From Rhodamnia argentea (lineage: Eukaryota > Streptophyta > Magnoliopsida > Myrtales > Myrtaceae), in assembly GCF_020921035.1 (NCBI RefSeq), contig NC_063155.1, positions 7,053,001 through 7,117,000 of the forward strand: DNA of 64,000 nucleotides, read 5' to 3'. The position numbers and the translations under genes are program-made. Positions 1 through 11,611 of this stretch are shown in pieces. The notes below the pieces were generated by a model, which saw only the letters and a program-made list of their open reading frames with translations, was not told where the DNA came from and ran no database searches. Each line of letters begins with the position of its first letter. Positions within the stretch are counted from its first letter, which is position 1.

Positions 1-228
1 ATGCCGGATAAACTTCCGATTTGCTGGTAAGTTGTTCTAGTCTTAAGGACCATCGACAATCGTGCAACGAGATTCAGAGTCTGGCAAAAGGGAGGGAAAA
101 GGCTAACGGAATTTGCATGTAACAACATTCTTCGCAATCCCTATCTTGAGGCTAAGGGACAAGAACAAGCCCCTGTACAGAGCTCTAATTCTATGTATCC
201 AGTATTTGTAAGCTTCCCGTCAAGTTTC

Positions 229-923
229 CTATGAGACACGGCTCCAAATAGGATGCGCCCGGCCTCTCCCTGCATTACCATTTTCTCTTCTGCCAGAAAA
301 GACCTTTGGATTGCCACCAAGCCTCGACGTTCGGCTACCGTGACTCCTTTGGTGCACCTGGAAATAACCAAATGTCTGAGGACCAAGTTCAGAAAATGTT
401 AGGAATAAAAAACACGTAAGTCATTAGTTTAAGCATTAGAAGGATCATGAAGTGATACCTCCATATCCGACTTCCTTTGTTCAGATATTTTCTGCTTTCT
501 TGGCCCAGGTGGAATGGTTGAAAGTGAGTCGAAAAAATCGTCCTTCACATGACCAGGCTATCATCCAAACAGGAAAAGACATCTCCATTTCAAAAGAAAT
601 AATGAAATAGAACCTGTAACTCCTCTTTAAGCTCACCGTCACTCACCTTCTTATCCAATTTCATTGCAGCATCTACATGCTCAGCATCATCCTCAGCAGG
701 AAGATCACAACCATCTGCTTTTGCCTTTAGGTGAGCTTCATTCTGCTTGCCAAGCTCACCCCACACTGCGTCCTTGTTAAATTTCTTGTTCATTGCCACA
801 AAATCAAAATCCTCTGGATATTTGGCAGCCAAATGTGGAATCTGGAAAGTCGAGCGGAAGAAAAAAGAGCAGCCCATAAAGAAGTGTACATAATATCCTA
901 AGGAATGTCTGAAAAAAAAAAAA

Positions 924-960
<37 letters not shown>

Positions 961-3900
961 AAGGCAACATAAGCGTTTGATGATCCCACATAAATCTGAA
1001 CTAAAAGATGGCAATCCATGTAAAAGTGCATGCCTATAGGCTCAAATTGAAAATACAAGCTTTTTCAGACTCGTATAACAATATGACATGGATCCTATTG
1101 TGAGATAATCCATGCAGCCCAATTAGTGAGAAAAGGACTAATGGTTATTGTTGTTGCATATACATGCAACCAAGCAGCCCAATTAGTGAAAAAAGTGTTA
1201 GCGGTCTAGCGGTCTGCTCTGGGAACCAATCAAGGTTGATACTCTAACATTAGTTGGTGGATTAGATTGTGTCGAAAAACGATCTTCGCTATACTTAGAT
1301 AGTCATAATGTGTTGCTAGAGACCACTTATGACTTGTGGGCCAAAAAGGGTTTTGAGCACACTGCTAATGTTTAGTAAACCTACAGAGTCGCACACAATA
1401 GCGAACCGAGTTTATATTTTCTCTGTGCCTTCATCTACTTAAGAAGTAGATTTTAATTTATTCTCCTATTCTAAATATCTACGCGATCGTGCATGTTATA
1501 AGATAACGATGAAACGCACGATTGGAGATAGACGGTTTGGCGGGCCCGAACCGCCCAGCCCCACCTCTTTTATTACGCGTAAATATTGAGACTATATATA
1601 GACGTGGAAAAACCCCGGAGAGGTAGATGAGAATAGAAACACGGAGAATCGTTCTCTATTCTTAGATCTTTGAGAGAGTCTCAAAGATCAAAGGCAATCT
1701 CGCAAAAGAAACTCCAAGATCTGTAAGCTAGCATTTGGATCGTTGGAGACTTCGGTTCGTGTGTGTGGATACCAGGAGAGACGCAACACTTGGGGCACTA
1801 ATCTAAATACAACCGATCGTCAATTTATCTTCGATCTGCAAAAGGTACGCCTTGAACTTCTATTGATTTCAATATACGCATGGATTCTGTCTAGGGTTTC
1901 GGTTTAGAATTATGTTCCGCTGCGTTTTTGAACCATCCCGAAACCCCATCAAAAAGGACCAATGGTTATTGTTGTTGCATATACACGCATCCATTTTGAG
2001 TGGGATTTTGAATGAGGAAGCTCGTACACAACAAAACCTCCAAAAAAGATATTATTGAACGCTCAAACAAGTAAAAAAAAAAAAAATTGTTTTCTTCAAA
2101 TGTTTATATCAACAACCACCCGTAGCTATTCCTTTTCTTTTCACCATATGTTAATAGCGACATACAAAATCACTAAAGGACTTAGATAATAAATGGAACA
2201 CCCCTGTTATCAACTTGCAGCTTTGCATGTCAAATGATTTACTCATCCAACTGATGATGAAATATAATTATAATTTGAACCACAACTCTTCTGAATTACC
2301 AAGTTTACCTTTTAGTTAGTGTTTTCTCCCTTTTCCTTGAATTTCCATCTCATTTGGGATTGTAATCAATATTGTCAACCAGCTGCTCTACATTTTCTTA
2401 CCTTGTATATTGTCTGTTCATAAAAATGATTATGATTACTAATTCCAATTTCTATTTTGTTTCAAGTTAATTATTTTGTGAATTTCATGTGTATTATCCA
2501 ATTTCTTTCGGTTTGCAAGCTAATTATTTCTACAAATTATTTGTCGGTACTCTTCTTACTCATATGTGGTGCATTTGTTGGATATTCATCTTTAAGATTT
2601 TCATCATTTTTCTTTCCACAACTTTGAAATTAAATCTCTTTTTTGCTCTTTGTTTTTGGAAGTGCTGTCTACATTTTAGAGGTGATGTGTCTTACTCTTT
2701 TTTAGCTTTCCATATTGTTTGTTCCTTTCTACGTGCATCTTACTAAGTGCTGCTAAGTTTCAAGACTTCCTTAGAATCAGAAGAAAAGAGTCATGCCGCA
2801 AATTCTCCTCTTCCTTGGACAATTCCTTTATTATGGTAATAACAAAGAGTAGCAGCTCCAATCAACTACAGAGTAACTCATGTCATGGGAATATACAAAC
2901 AATTATGACTATAAAATGTGATACCTTTTTTCCTCTTCCCACTGAGATGCTCTTGTTAGTTTGATGATGCTGCCTGTCAGCCCTATCTATCTGGAACGAC
3001 CCAGGAAATATAGAAAGGAACAGAGTCAAAGATAATTGGCAAACAGGTTTGTGGTGAAGAGGGAAAGGGCATGAGAAATCTCAAACAAAAAGATATCAAG
3101 TACTAGTATTACCTTCTTTCCTCCTTTCCCCAAAATGCTAGTGTTTTGGTTAGTTCTTGACTCAGCCCTAGTCATCTGGAACACATGGTAACACGGAATG
3201 AAAAGAATGAACCGCGCTTTTCACTAACTATCTCCAACTCAAGTGATTGTTGGCAGAAATGACAAGAACATTGAGAGGTATCTGTATACCTTGTTTTCCC
3301 TTTCCCATGGTTTGGTCTTAGTGATTTGAAGACAAGAATCAGCTGTGTTGATCTGACAGAAAGTTGACGGTGCAATAACAAGAAACATACAATAATAAGG
3401 ACATGCAAAGACGGCAAACAAAGCCCCTGGGCTTCTCTGGTTGGGGTGAAGACATCTTCAGGACTTACAACATGATGTTCTAAAAGGTCCTGAGAAAAAA
3501 ATTGGAGAAAGTCATTATACCCTCTTTATTTTTTCTGCCACCTTGCTCACAGCATCGCTCGGATTCTGTACATTAGATGTTCTCATCCGAATCAAGGCAA
3601 AATAAACCATTAGTCTGATAAAAAGAAAAGAAGCTAAATTCATAAAGCTCAAAAATGAAAAAGCTTTTACCTTCTCTCCTTTTCCCTCTCCATAAGCTTT
3701 ATGATTATCAATGTACTGAGGAGCACCTTTATGCTGTGAGAGAGAGAGAGAGAAAGGCCCTGTGTTAATAGTAGTCATAGACACTCACATGCATTAGAAC
3801 ACACAGTGTTTACTCTGCGAATGTGTAATACCCTCTTTCCTCGTTCTGCCAACTTGCTGGTAATACTGTTGCGATTCTGCAGATTGCCCTTATACACCTG

Positions 3901-6900
3901 AAATAATGGATAAAGCCAGAGATTTTTATGCTATGAAGACAACGGCAAGGCAATTTAAGGCAAAGAATATGGACAGGCAAGTTCAGAGAAAGAAAAAATC
4001 TTTACTGTATTTCCCTTGGTCAGACCATTAGCTTTATGAATGTTATTAGAGTCTAAAGTGGCACTATTATGCTGACAAAAGGAAGCAGAGGGGGAGAGCA
4101 GATGCCCTATGAAAATCCAATTCTGACGGAGATTTAGATACAACAAAGGCTGGATAGGGAAAAGAATGATATGAACTGAAAAACAGACATAAGTTAGCTT
4201 TGCCTCTATGTTATTCACACAATGCGGGTAATGTTTGAAAAGAATACCAGAAAGCGGCTTATTGAAAAAGTAAGAGAAACAACTCTTAACTCCAGAGATA
4301 CAAAGTAAAGGCATTTTCATTAAAAAGTTAGATACGTCTACAACAGATAAGCAAGAACTGCAAAGCCCATAATCTTCACCGGTTCATTTGCATAAAATCT
4401 TTGGCTTCAATAAGCCTAAAAGAAGGTGGGAAGAGGATGAAAGGACAGCTAATGGGAATGCAATCAAAACAGGGTAAAAGAGGTCCATGAACATGATCTA
4501 CAAAATGCGGGTGCCTCTTTTGGTTTCCATTTCCTTTTCAACCAGATTACACATGTAACAGCCGCTAAAGATGCAATATATTTTCAACTAAATCAAGTTT
4601 TTGTTAGTGCAACCTATTCCAAAAACCCACTAGCAAGCCTGTAAAACAAATAACTTTTCAGGGAAAAGATGTTTCAAGAAAAGAGAAGGAAGACAAGATT
4701 CAGAGTGTCAAAAGGTCCTTCAGCTGATCTAGAGAGTACTAGTCATGCAATCACAGATAAGAAAACGAGAATTGGAGCCCATCTTACTAGCCAAGGACAA
4801 GTTTCCTCACTCAGATGCTTCTTATTAGACAGAAATGACAACATGAGAGCTCTAGTATATAGATATTACAAATCTGGTACATATCACAAAATCTGTTACA
4901 AGTCTAATGTGTGTTGGGGATGGGGGTTTAAAGGTGCATGATTACTAACTTAAACCTGTAGTAGGGAAAATCAATGTACATCCTTAGGCAAGAGAAAACT
5001 AGACGCACAAGAGTTGCATTGTTGGATGCCACAAGATGTAGGCTATCTAATTTAAAGTTGTACAACATGTGAATAACTATTTCAAGAATCACAATATCAC
5101 AGATATGAACTGAGTCGATAAATTTGAAAAAAACCTTTTTGGCATATGGTTTTGGAAGAAGCAAAATGGGTGCCTGAGCACCTGTTGGTTCCCTTGGCAG
5201 CGATTCAGAAGTCAAAAACTTAACGACCTCTTCATCTTCATGAGCACTTCTAGGAAAATGATATGAAGAAAGTGGATGGGCCCCAGTCTGTAAAATTTGG
5301 CAAGGGGTCTTCGGTGATGGTTTCAAATCCTCCATATGATTTAGACAGCCTGATTCATTCATAGAAGAAGTAGCTTGAGCCAAACTTTCCAGAGTCAACC
5401 CAGAGCCTTGGACAAAGTTTGCTCCACGGATAACTTGAGGTATGTGGCTAATATTCAGACCAGCAGTACTAGAATACTTTGCTGCCGAAGACATTGACAT
5501 TATACTAGAACTCAATAAATCCCTTGCCACATTAGGCAATGTGTCCGGAATCAATAAAGCAGGATCCAGTGGCAGATCTGAGGGAATGAAAATCGGTGTA
5601 GGTGTCAAGGAATCCATGACAACAGGGGGCTTCAAAGAATCAGATGATCCATAAGTAGCTGCAACACTCATTGTCAATAAATTTGTGACAGGATGTTGCA
5701 TTGGTTGCTGAGAGTGATATGCAGCCAGACCGGGCGGCAGTCCAGCCAGTAACTGCTGTTGAGGATAAGGGTCTTGCCCTCTACTCCTATTGAACTCTTG
5801 CACATGTAATAGCATGGGCTGCCCAGCAGCAAGTGCGTTTGTAGAGAGCAATGAACTGAATGATGTCAAGTTCTGTATGGGCTGATATGAAGAAAGACTC
5901 TGGTGGACGGCCAAATTTGGAATTCCTAAACTGGAACTATTGGGTCCGCTTATTGTGGGGGTCTGTGGAGTGATTGCAGGTGCAGATGAAGAGTGAAGCA
6001 AATAAGCCTGCATGAGAAGCCAATCCAACATGAATAGTGGCTTGTTTCCATCTCAAGCATCAGATCAGAACGTAAAGTTGATTAAACCTGTATGATGGCT
6101 GGATCATCTGGCAGGTCTGACGTAACTTTTTCAGGTTGAGCCTCTGAAGATAAAACCTGCAATACCTGAAACACATAGACAAGCAGTTTTGTTCCTTCCT
6201 TTCCTTTAGTCGATCATGTGAATTGTCATACGAACTGCAATATTCGTGTGTTTATGGACAACTATACTTAGATCACCAAAACAAAGCTTCAGTATCTAGT
6301 AGTTACCAATTCTAGCATAAGTCAGAATTACGAACTGCCATACTCCTGTGTTAATGAACAACTATACTGCAGGATAATCTATGATACGATATATGCTTTG
6401 CTTATATGCAGATCACAGATGGCAACTGTGCAATTATAATTCCAACCTTTATGTCACTCCCTCTGAAGTTTACGTAGTCAAAAATTCTGTCGTCAGGAAG
6501 GACCTGAGAACCATCCTTTCTTCGCCCTTCTGTTCCAAAAGATCGTACTGCAGTAAATGAAGGGAAGAGTCAGATGGAAAAATGACATTGGAAGAGCTAT
6601 TTTATGTCTACTTGTCTACGGATAACAAATATGCAGGCAAAAGTTTCCAAAGCAACTCAGAACTGAAGTAACATGCAACAATAAGAACCAAGATACTTGC
6701 TGAAAGAAACAAAAAGCACCAAGACCAATAAACAGATAAATCATCAGATCTCATCAGTTAGGATGTGCCGTGAATTTCAGGCCAAACTTCACAAAAGCAT
6801 TTCATGCTATAAGCATGGACATGAATATTTTGTCTTCCATTGTCCCTTCTTCTCCAAAATTACTGTCCCGTGAACTGCAACTTGCTCCTTGATGCGATAA

Positions 6901-7610
6901 TCATGTGATCACCAAAAATTTAGTCACCCCGAGGTGCATAGCTTCCAAAATTTGATAATCGTCGAACAATTACAATGATCCACCCTGAGAAAATCTTTGA
7001 TAGATCTCTGATGAGCGCAGTCATCCTCTTGGTGACACGTATTTTCCGGGACTTCTGCTTCTTACCAAGACGGGAATCGACCCTTCGCCAACCAAAACTA
7101 CCTTCACACACTGCCATTTGTCTCGCACAAGTCCTCGCCGCCAATCTTTTCTCTTCTTGTAACGAGATAGGAACCTCGACATTTGGTCATTACAACAAGT
7201 AACATACACGCGAAATGCCGTTCAATCTTTGACCAACGCGTCGGAAAGTTCCGTCCGCGACCATAACGCGGCAATTCCGATTGCCCCCCAGGGAGAGTCG
7301 TCGTTTCATCGTCTTTCGACGGACTGCGTAACAAAGAAGTCAAGACGACCACGACCAAATGCCGAGCACAACGCGTGTCGTAAAGCCGAACCGATCAACA
7401 ACAAACGGCGCACGGAAATATGGAAACTCGGACTCTCTGAGAGAGACGAGACCAGGAAGGGGACGAAGATGCCGTACCGTTCGCGAGGCCGATGACCGCG
7501 TCTTGCGGGTCGATGCGGTAGAGAACGCCAGCATATCGCATCTCCGACTTGGACAGTATGCTCAAGAAGCAACCTATGTAGGAATTCGCCGAGGCCTCCG
7601 TCGACGCCAT
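229..7610 (-). CDS. DCP5: DCP5/LSM14-type mRNA decapping protein
   Basis: The family promotes mRNA decapping and translational repression in cytoplasmic P-bodies together with DCP1, DCP2 and VCS. Exons, all on the minus strand: 7610-7478, 6547-6447, 6165-6088, 6007-5135, seven short exons between 4071 and 2925 (separate entry), 841-647, 557-459 and 375-229. They sum to about 685 codons in an open frame; the Arabidopsis protein is about 610. Exons 1-2 encode an N-terminal LSM14 fold ([20 protein letters not shown], then [10 protein letters not shown]). Exon 4 is a long Pro/Ser/Gln-rich linker. The 841-647 exon holds the FDF motif ([20 protein letters not shown]). The 557-459 exon holds the FFD box (DDFFDSLS), and its end joins the last exon to make the TFG box (SDMETFGYF). 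The tail is Arg/Gly-rich. The start at 7610 is the family start, but the frame stays open upstream through a GA repeat. Another exon could have been missed between 5134 and 4072. Identity is firm; the middle of the model is less so. Confidence 0.88.
926..957. repeat. (GA)16 microsatellite
   Basis: An uninterrupted GA run follows a 13-base A tract. It lies in the intron just upstream (in gene direction) of the FDF exon of the DCP5-like gene. Confidence 0.95.
1113..1992. repeat. Tandem ~60-bp duplication split by the solo LTR
   Basis: The unit beginning AGCAGCCCAATTAGTGA and running through GGTTATTGTTGTTGCATATA to a CATCCA/CAACCA end occurs once at about 1113-1172. It occurs again starting near 1174, where the LTR interrupts it; the second half resumes at 1952-1992. 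The duplication therefore came before the LTR. Confidence 0.7.
1196..1951. mobile_element. Solo LTR of a Copia-like retrotransposon (fossil)
   Basis: A 756-bp block begins TGTTAG, ends CCATCA and is flanked by the 5-bp direct repeat AAAAG (1191-1195 and 1952-1956), as expected of an LTR inserted by integrase. It contains a TATATATAG-like promoter near 1594 followed by a plausible transcript start region. No internal coding region or second LTR is present, so it is most simply a solo LTR left by recombination between the two ends. It sits in the intron between the ladder exons and the FDF exon of the DCP5-like gene, in antisense or sense orientation that cannot be fixed from the LTR alone. Family assignment to Copia is tentative. 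The flanking repeat is still perfect, so the insertion is probably fairly young. Confidence 0.72.
2925..4071 (-). other. Ladder of seven short phase-0 exons inside the DCP5-like gene
   Basis: Candidate exons on the minus strand: 4071-4006 (66 nt), 3897-3832 (66), 3733-3671 (63), 3565-3521 (45), 3352-3290 (63), 3175-3113 (63) and 2990-2925 (66). Each follows an AG acceptor, ends at a GTA donor and has a length divisible by three, so any one can be skipped without a frameshift. The encoded peptides look related, with Asn/Gln-rich starts and basic ends such as GKGGKK, GRGKK, GEGKGEK, AERGKR and AEKIKR. The fourth can be aligned over a full 66 nt up to 3586, but the base pair before that point is GG rather than AG, so I used the internal acceptor at 3565. 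They lie between the long linker exon and the FDF exon, both of which also break in phase 0. Transcript support was not available. Confidence 0.65.
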
Positions 7611-7632
7611 TGTTGTTCTCCTCCACTTGCTT

Positions 7633-7635
<3 letters not shown>

Positions 7636-7674
<39 letters not shown>
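7636..7674. repeat. (CT)n microsatellite in the 5' leader of the DCP5-like gene
   Basis: The 39-bp CT run reads as GA on the gene strand and ends 26 bp before the chosen ATG. CT/GA leaders are common in plant genes. On the gene strand the frame is open from 7862 through this repeat into the LSM domain, so a repeat-coded Arg-Glu extension is formally possible. Confidence 0.93.
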
Positions 7675-7677
<3 letters not shown>

Positions 7678-7870
7678 AAACAGTGGAGCAGGAGGAGGAG
7701 AGTGACGACTGACGAGCGATGACGGGAGAGGGAAGGCGGAGAGAGGAACGTGGTTTCGAAATCAGTTTTCTTGCCGGTAAAGGAAAATGGGAATCGATAA
7801 AAATAAATGAGAAAAGTGGAAATTAAATGAAAACGTTTCTTGCTCCGTTGCTTGACGCTCAAGAAAAAAT

Positions 7871-8592
7871 TTTGGGAAGAAAAACCGTAAAAAATCTCAA
7901 ATTATGCCCGTTGTGACGCAATTATCTTAAATTTTTTTTCTATAACACAAAAATTCTCAAAATCAATCATGTGTCACATAAATATCATCCATCAAAATTT
8001 CATCAATGAGCACCATTAAATATATGCCCGCATGACGACGGAAGACAAATCGTGTTAACATGGAGCTTAGCTTACATGATTTAAGTGAAATAAATAGGAC
8101 TTGTTTTGGCTGGAATATCACCTGACGGGAGTAAATATTTCACTTAAGGTAAATGTATCGGAATGGATATAGTTTGTGATTTTTAGTGATTTTTTCTCAA
8201 CTTTTTCAAATTATGTCGGTTGTGATGTAATTATATCCTATTTTTTTTTTCTGTAGCACAAAAATTCTCAAAAATTATCATGTATCACATATCCTCCATC
8301 AAAATTCCGTCGCGTGAGGAAATCACCAAAAGAAAGCTCATATTCGAACCCGTCAACATATCTAGCTAGAGACACTTTCGGTCAAAAGCTTGAGTCAATG
8401 AATTATGAGTCAACTATGATATATCAAGTGTTCCATACCACATAAATCTTTCAATATAGAACTTCTCTAATATAATTTACACATGTGTCCTAACAAAGTT
8501 TTGATGGAGAATATGATCACAAGTTTGGGATAATTTAAAATAAAAAATTATAATGGATATAATTTGAAATTTTTAGTGATTTTTTCTTAAAA
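7871..8592. mobile_element. Head-to-tail dimer of a short inverted-repeat element
   Basis: Two units, about 7871-8205 and 8190-8592, share an AT-rich body (AATTCTCAAAA, then ATCATGTRTCACATA, then ATCCTCCATCAAAATT). The left end (GAAAAACCGTAAAAAATCTC) and the right end (reverse complement AAGAAAAAATCACTAAAAAT) are imperfect inverted repeats. A third copy of the terminus forms the junction between the units. No coding region is seen. It lies in the presumed promoter-distal region of the DCP5-like gene and resembles the foldback family at 27.7, 48.7 and 59.3 kb in style. Confidence 0.5.
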
Positions 8593-8619
8593 CCATTTAG
8601 ATAGCTTTTCTTCATTTTG

Positions 8620-9190
8620 TTTGTATTTCTTTCCTTATTTTTGGGGGGCTTGGTAGGTCTTTTGGTTTCCATTGGTGTAGCCTAGCCTAGGCAATGGCAT
8701 GGACAAATCATATTATTACCAAATTCGATTTCATTTATTTCATAAAAAATAATTAATTTGAAAATATTTTTTTTCTTTAAAAAGAATATTCTTGTTTTAG
8801 GATAAATTGTTATGTTTAAGGATGGGTTTAACGTGAGATTCATGTCATCTAATAATTATATTATTTAATATCAGATTTCCATAAATTGGGGCTTTGCTGT
8901 TTTCTTGAAAAAAGTTAATAATTAAAAAAATAATTTTTGAAATCGATCACTTGTTTCGCTTATAAAAATAAATGAACAAAAAATATATTCATCGTCCATG
9001 AAAATTTTTTAGATGTAAATTATCGTCGATTGTGAAAATATTTTTTGTTATCTAATTATTTTAAACGATACAAGTAATTATTTCTTTAATATACTATCTA
9101 TAGGGACACAAAAAAACTCACCTTGGTGAGGTGCAACCACTTCTGCAGAGCGCGAGGGTCGTATCTTCACGTAGATTCACTCATAACATA
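8620..9190. other. AT-rich spacer with a decayed inverted-repeat element
   Basis: From about 8720 to 9085 the sequence matches the 'TTTGTTTCGC...AAAAAT' family seen again at 25.6 and 48.1 kb (shared phrases GAAAATATTTTTTGTTA and AATTATTTCAAACGATAC-like). It lacks a GC core and looks old. I see no gene. Confidence 0.4.
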
Positions 9191-9450
9191 GATTCATGCT
9201 CAAATTCGTTCCCATAAGAATATTTTCCCATATAAAAGAAATCATACCAAAAATACTAGAAATGCGATGCTTATTTCAGTGCAACTTCTCGTTAGATCAC
9301 TTTAGTGCCACTTTTGTAGAAAAACGACCACTCAAATGTTATTGCCGATTTGGAATGGCGGAAAGCCAACATGGTAATATACTATCATTTTTTTTCAAAC
9401 CGACGTGGCTTGCCGGCGCTCCGAGTCAGCATTAATAGCCCCAAACGACG
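9190..9450. repeat. Dispersed repeat-like block with an incidental 79-codon frame
   Basis: Phrases such as TTTAGTGCCACTTTTGTAG and a run ending GACGTGGCTTGCCGGCG look like a dispersed non-coding repeat. The open frame at 9196-9435 has no recognisable domain, so I do not call a gene. This rests on general resemblance only, since no second copy lies in the window. Confidence 0.25.
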
Positions 9451-10148
9451 TCCCGTAGCATGTTCGAGCCCAAATTTAAACCCCAATTCAAACAAATCAA
9501 GCGAGTTCCCCCTCCTTTTAAAACCCTAGTTTTTCAAACCCCTCTTCTTCGATCCCTTTGATGGATGTTCTATTGTCCGTGAGCAGAGCAAACGATGCAT
9601 GTGTTACTCGAGGCCATTGTTTGACATAAGAGGAATTCGAAATAAACAAACGAATCACACACATATGTCACGATATAAGTAATACGCGAAGACCTTAACG
9701 ATATACCGATTTCAATCCAAACAAACAACACGACATCAAAAAAAGTTTGAACTACTAAAAGATACCCAATCGCCATTTGATTAGATGTAGATCTTTTGCT
9801 GTTGTTGGGTGTGGGCATTCGCGATTTGGTTTAGAGGTATTTTCTACCTACGTCGAACTTGTTGATTTAAGATAAAATCACCGAACCTAAACTAAACCTA
9901 TAACTTCGGTTTATTATCGGTTTGGTTCGCTTTCAGGTCGTCACTATCGAGCCGATTCATAGAAGTATAATATATGCTTATACTATTCAACTCCCACATG
10001 CAATGGATGAAAAGACCTATTTGTACACACGTATTGATGAAAAAAGAATATAATCGCAACTAGACCGGATTAAATTACCGAAACATTAGAAGATCCTATT
10101 TAATTGAACGGAAAGACACAAAGAGAGAAATATTCAATATGTATTAAT

Positions 10149-11145
10149 CGGGGGAAATTACACAAAACTCCATCGTTGCAGTACACGTTTTCCGATAACT
10201 TTTTATCTCCGCTCATGATCCCCTGGACTTTTATTTTATTATAATCATTAACCATTCATTATATTTCAGCGTCACTTTCTATAAAAATGACAAATGAAAA
10301 AATTGATAATAATATTAAAAACTAAAAAATTGTGAAATTTATAATTTTAGAAACTTTTAATTTTATAAAAATATTGATAATAATAGTAAAAAATAAAAAA
10401 AAAAATTGTGAAATGTATTGATGGATATATTCATAGAACTTATAAGATATTTAAAAAAAAACACAATTACGCGAATAGGAAAAAGGTCTCGATTAGAAAA
10501 ATGTCAAAATAACAAAAGCTGAATTCTCATCATGCGTTATTAAAAATTTAATTAGCGACAAATAATGATTGATTACTAAGAACATTTTATAAAGTTATAA
10601 AGGAAATGATGTTCTCAATTTATAAAAAAAGAAATGATTAACCCAAAGCTAAGGTAATTTTTTTAAAATATTTTTACTAATCAATCATTTTTGCATTAAT
10701 TAACCCTTAGAAATGTATAATGAACACACAATTTTTGTATTTAACCTGCGCTTATCCCTTTTCCCTTTTTGTTCTTTTTAATTAAAATATCTTATGTAGT
10801 TCTATAGCAGTGGATATATTTATCAAATTTTATCGTTTAACATTATTACCATTTATTTTTTTTATTTTTGCATTTTATTTAATTTATCCTTCTCCCAAAT
10901 TTTTTTACATTTTATACTTTTTTTTTTTAGCAAAAAAGGGTAAAACAAAGATTTCGCTCAAAAAACAAGATGAAACATAATTTTACCCCTTAAAAATCAT
11001 GTGCATTAACAAGGAAGAAATAACAAAGGCTTAATGACCCAAAAAATGAAGGTTTGGGAGTGATTTGGAACAGTTAAAAATCAAGGGGGCAAACATCGTA
11101 CCACCCCTAAAATTCAACGGGTTTTGTTCTGTATAATTTCTCCTA
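10149..11145. mobile_element. Non-autonomous element with inverted ends, about 1 kb
   Basis: The left end GGGGGAAATTACACAAAACT and the right end (reverse complement GGAGAAATTATACAGAACAA) match imperfectly over about 20 bp. The inside is very AT-rich, has no open frame of note and carries repeated AAAATATTGATAATAATA-like phrases. It fills the spacer upstream of mtSSB. Blocks around it (9890-9960 and 11300-11460) carry CGGTTTGGTTCGG-type repeats that look like remains of another family. Confidence 0.45.
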
Positions 11146-11538
11146 TTATTTGAGATTAAGAATCAATCAACAACTGCTCACTTAGGCAAGAAAAATCTTT
11201 TGTTCAATAGTGTAGTAGAAACCTAAATAAGAATAAATTACTTTGTTAGACTAAACTACAAATTGTATTAGTCGAGAGAAAAGTAAAATCATTTATTAAA
11301 TTTATCGGTGTGGTTCGGTTTTATCAGCCGAAGTCGTAAATCAAATATCAAACCAATAATAAAATCCAAATCAAAACTAAATGAATAAGTCGATAAACCG
11401 GTTTTTTTTTTTTTAGGCGGAGATAGACCGGTTTGATTTGGCTCGGTTATCGGTTCAAATACGGCTCGCCATTTTTGTTTTTCATTTGTTTTCCCTTCTT
11501 CTCATTTCTGTAGAGAAGAGGTTTTCTCGTGCCCGTCG

Positions 11539-11547
11539 TTAGGGTTT
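11539..11547 (+). promoter_or_regulatory. Telo-box upstream of mtSSB
   Basis: TTAGGGTTT lies 65-73 bp before the mtSSB start codon. Telo-boxes near the transcript start are established features of plant genes for growth, ribosomal and organelle-maintenance proteins. Its function here is inference. Confidence 0.5.
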
Positions 11548-11611
11548 AAGCCCCCCTGACCGAAGACGCTGCAAGACCCGCGCGATCTCCCGCTCTCCCG
11601 AGTTCACAGCA

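Noticed and set aside
9196-9435. 79-codon plus-strand frame as a small gene
   Set aside because: It lies in repeat-like sequence with no start context, domain or partner exons.
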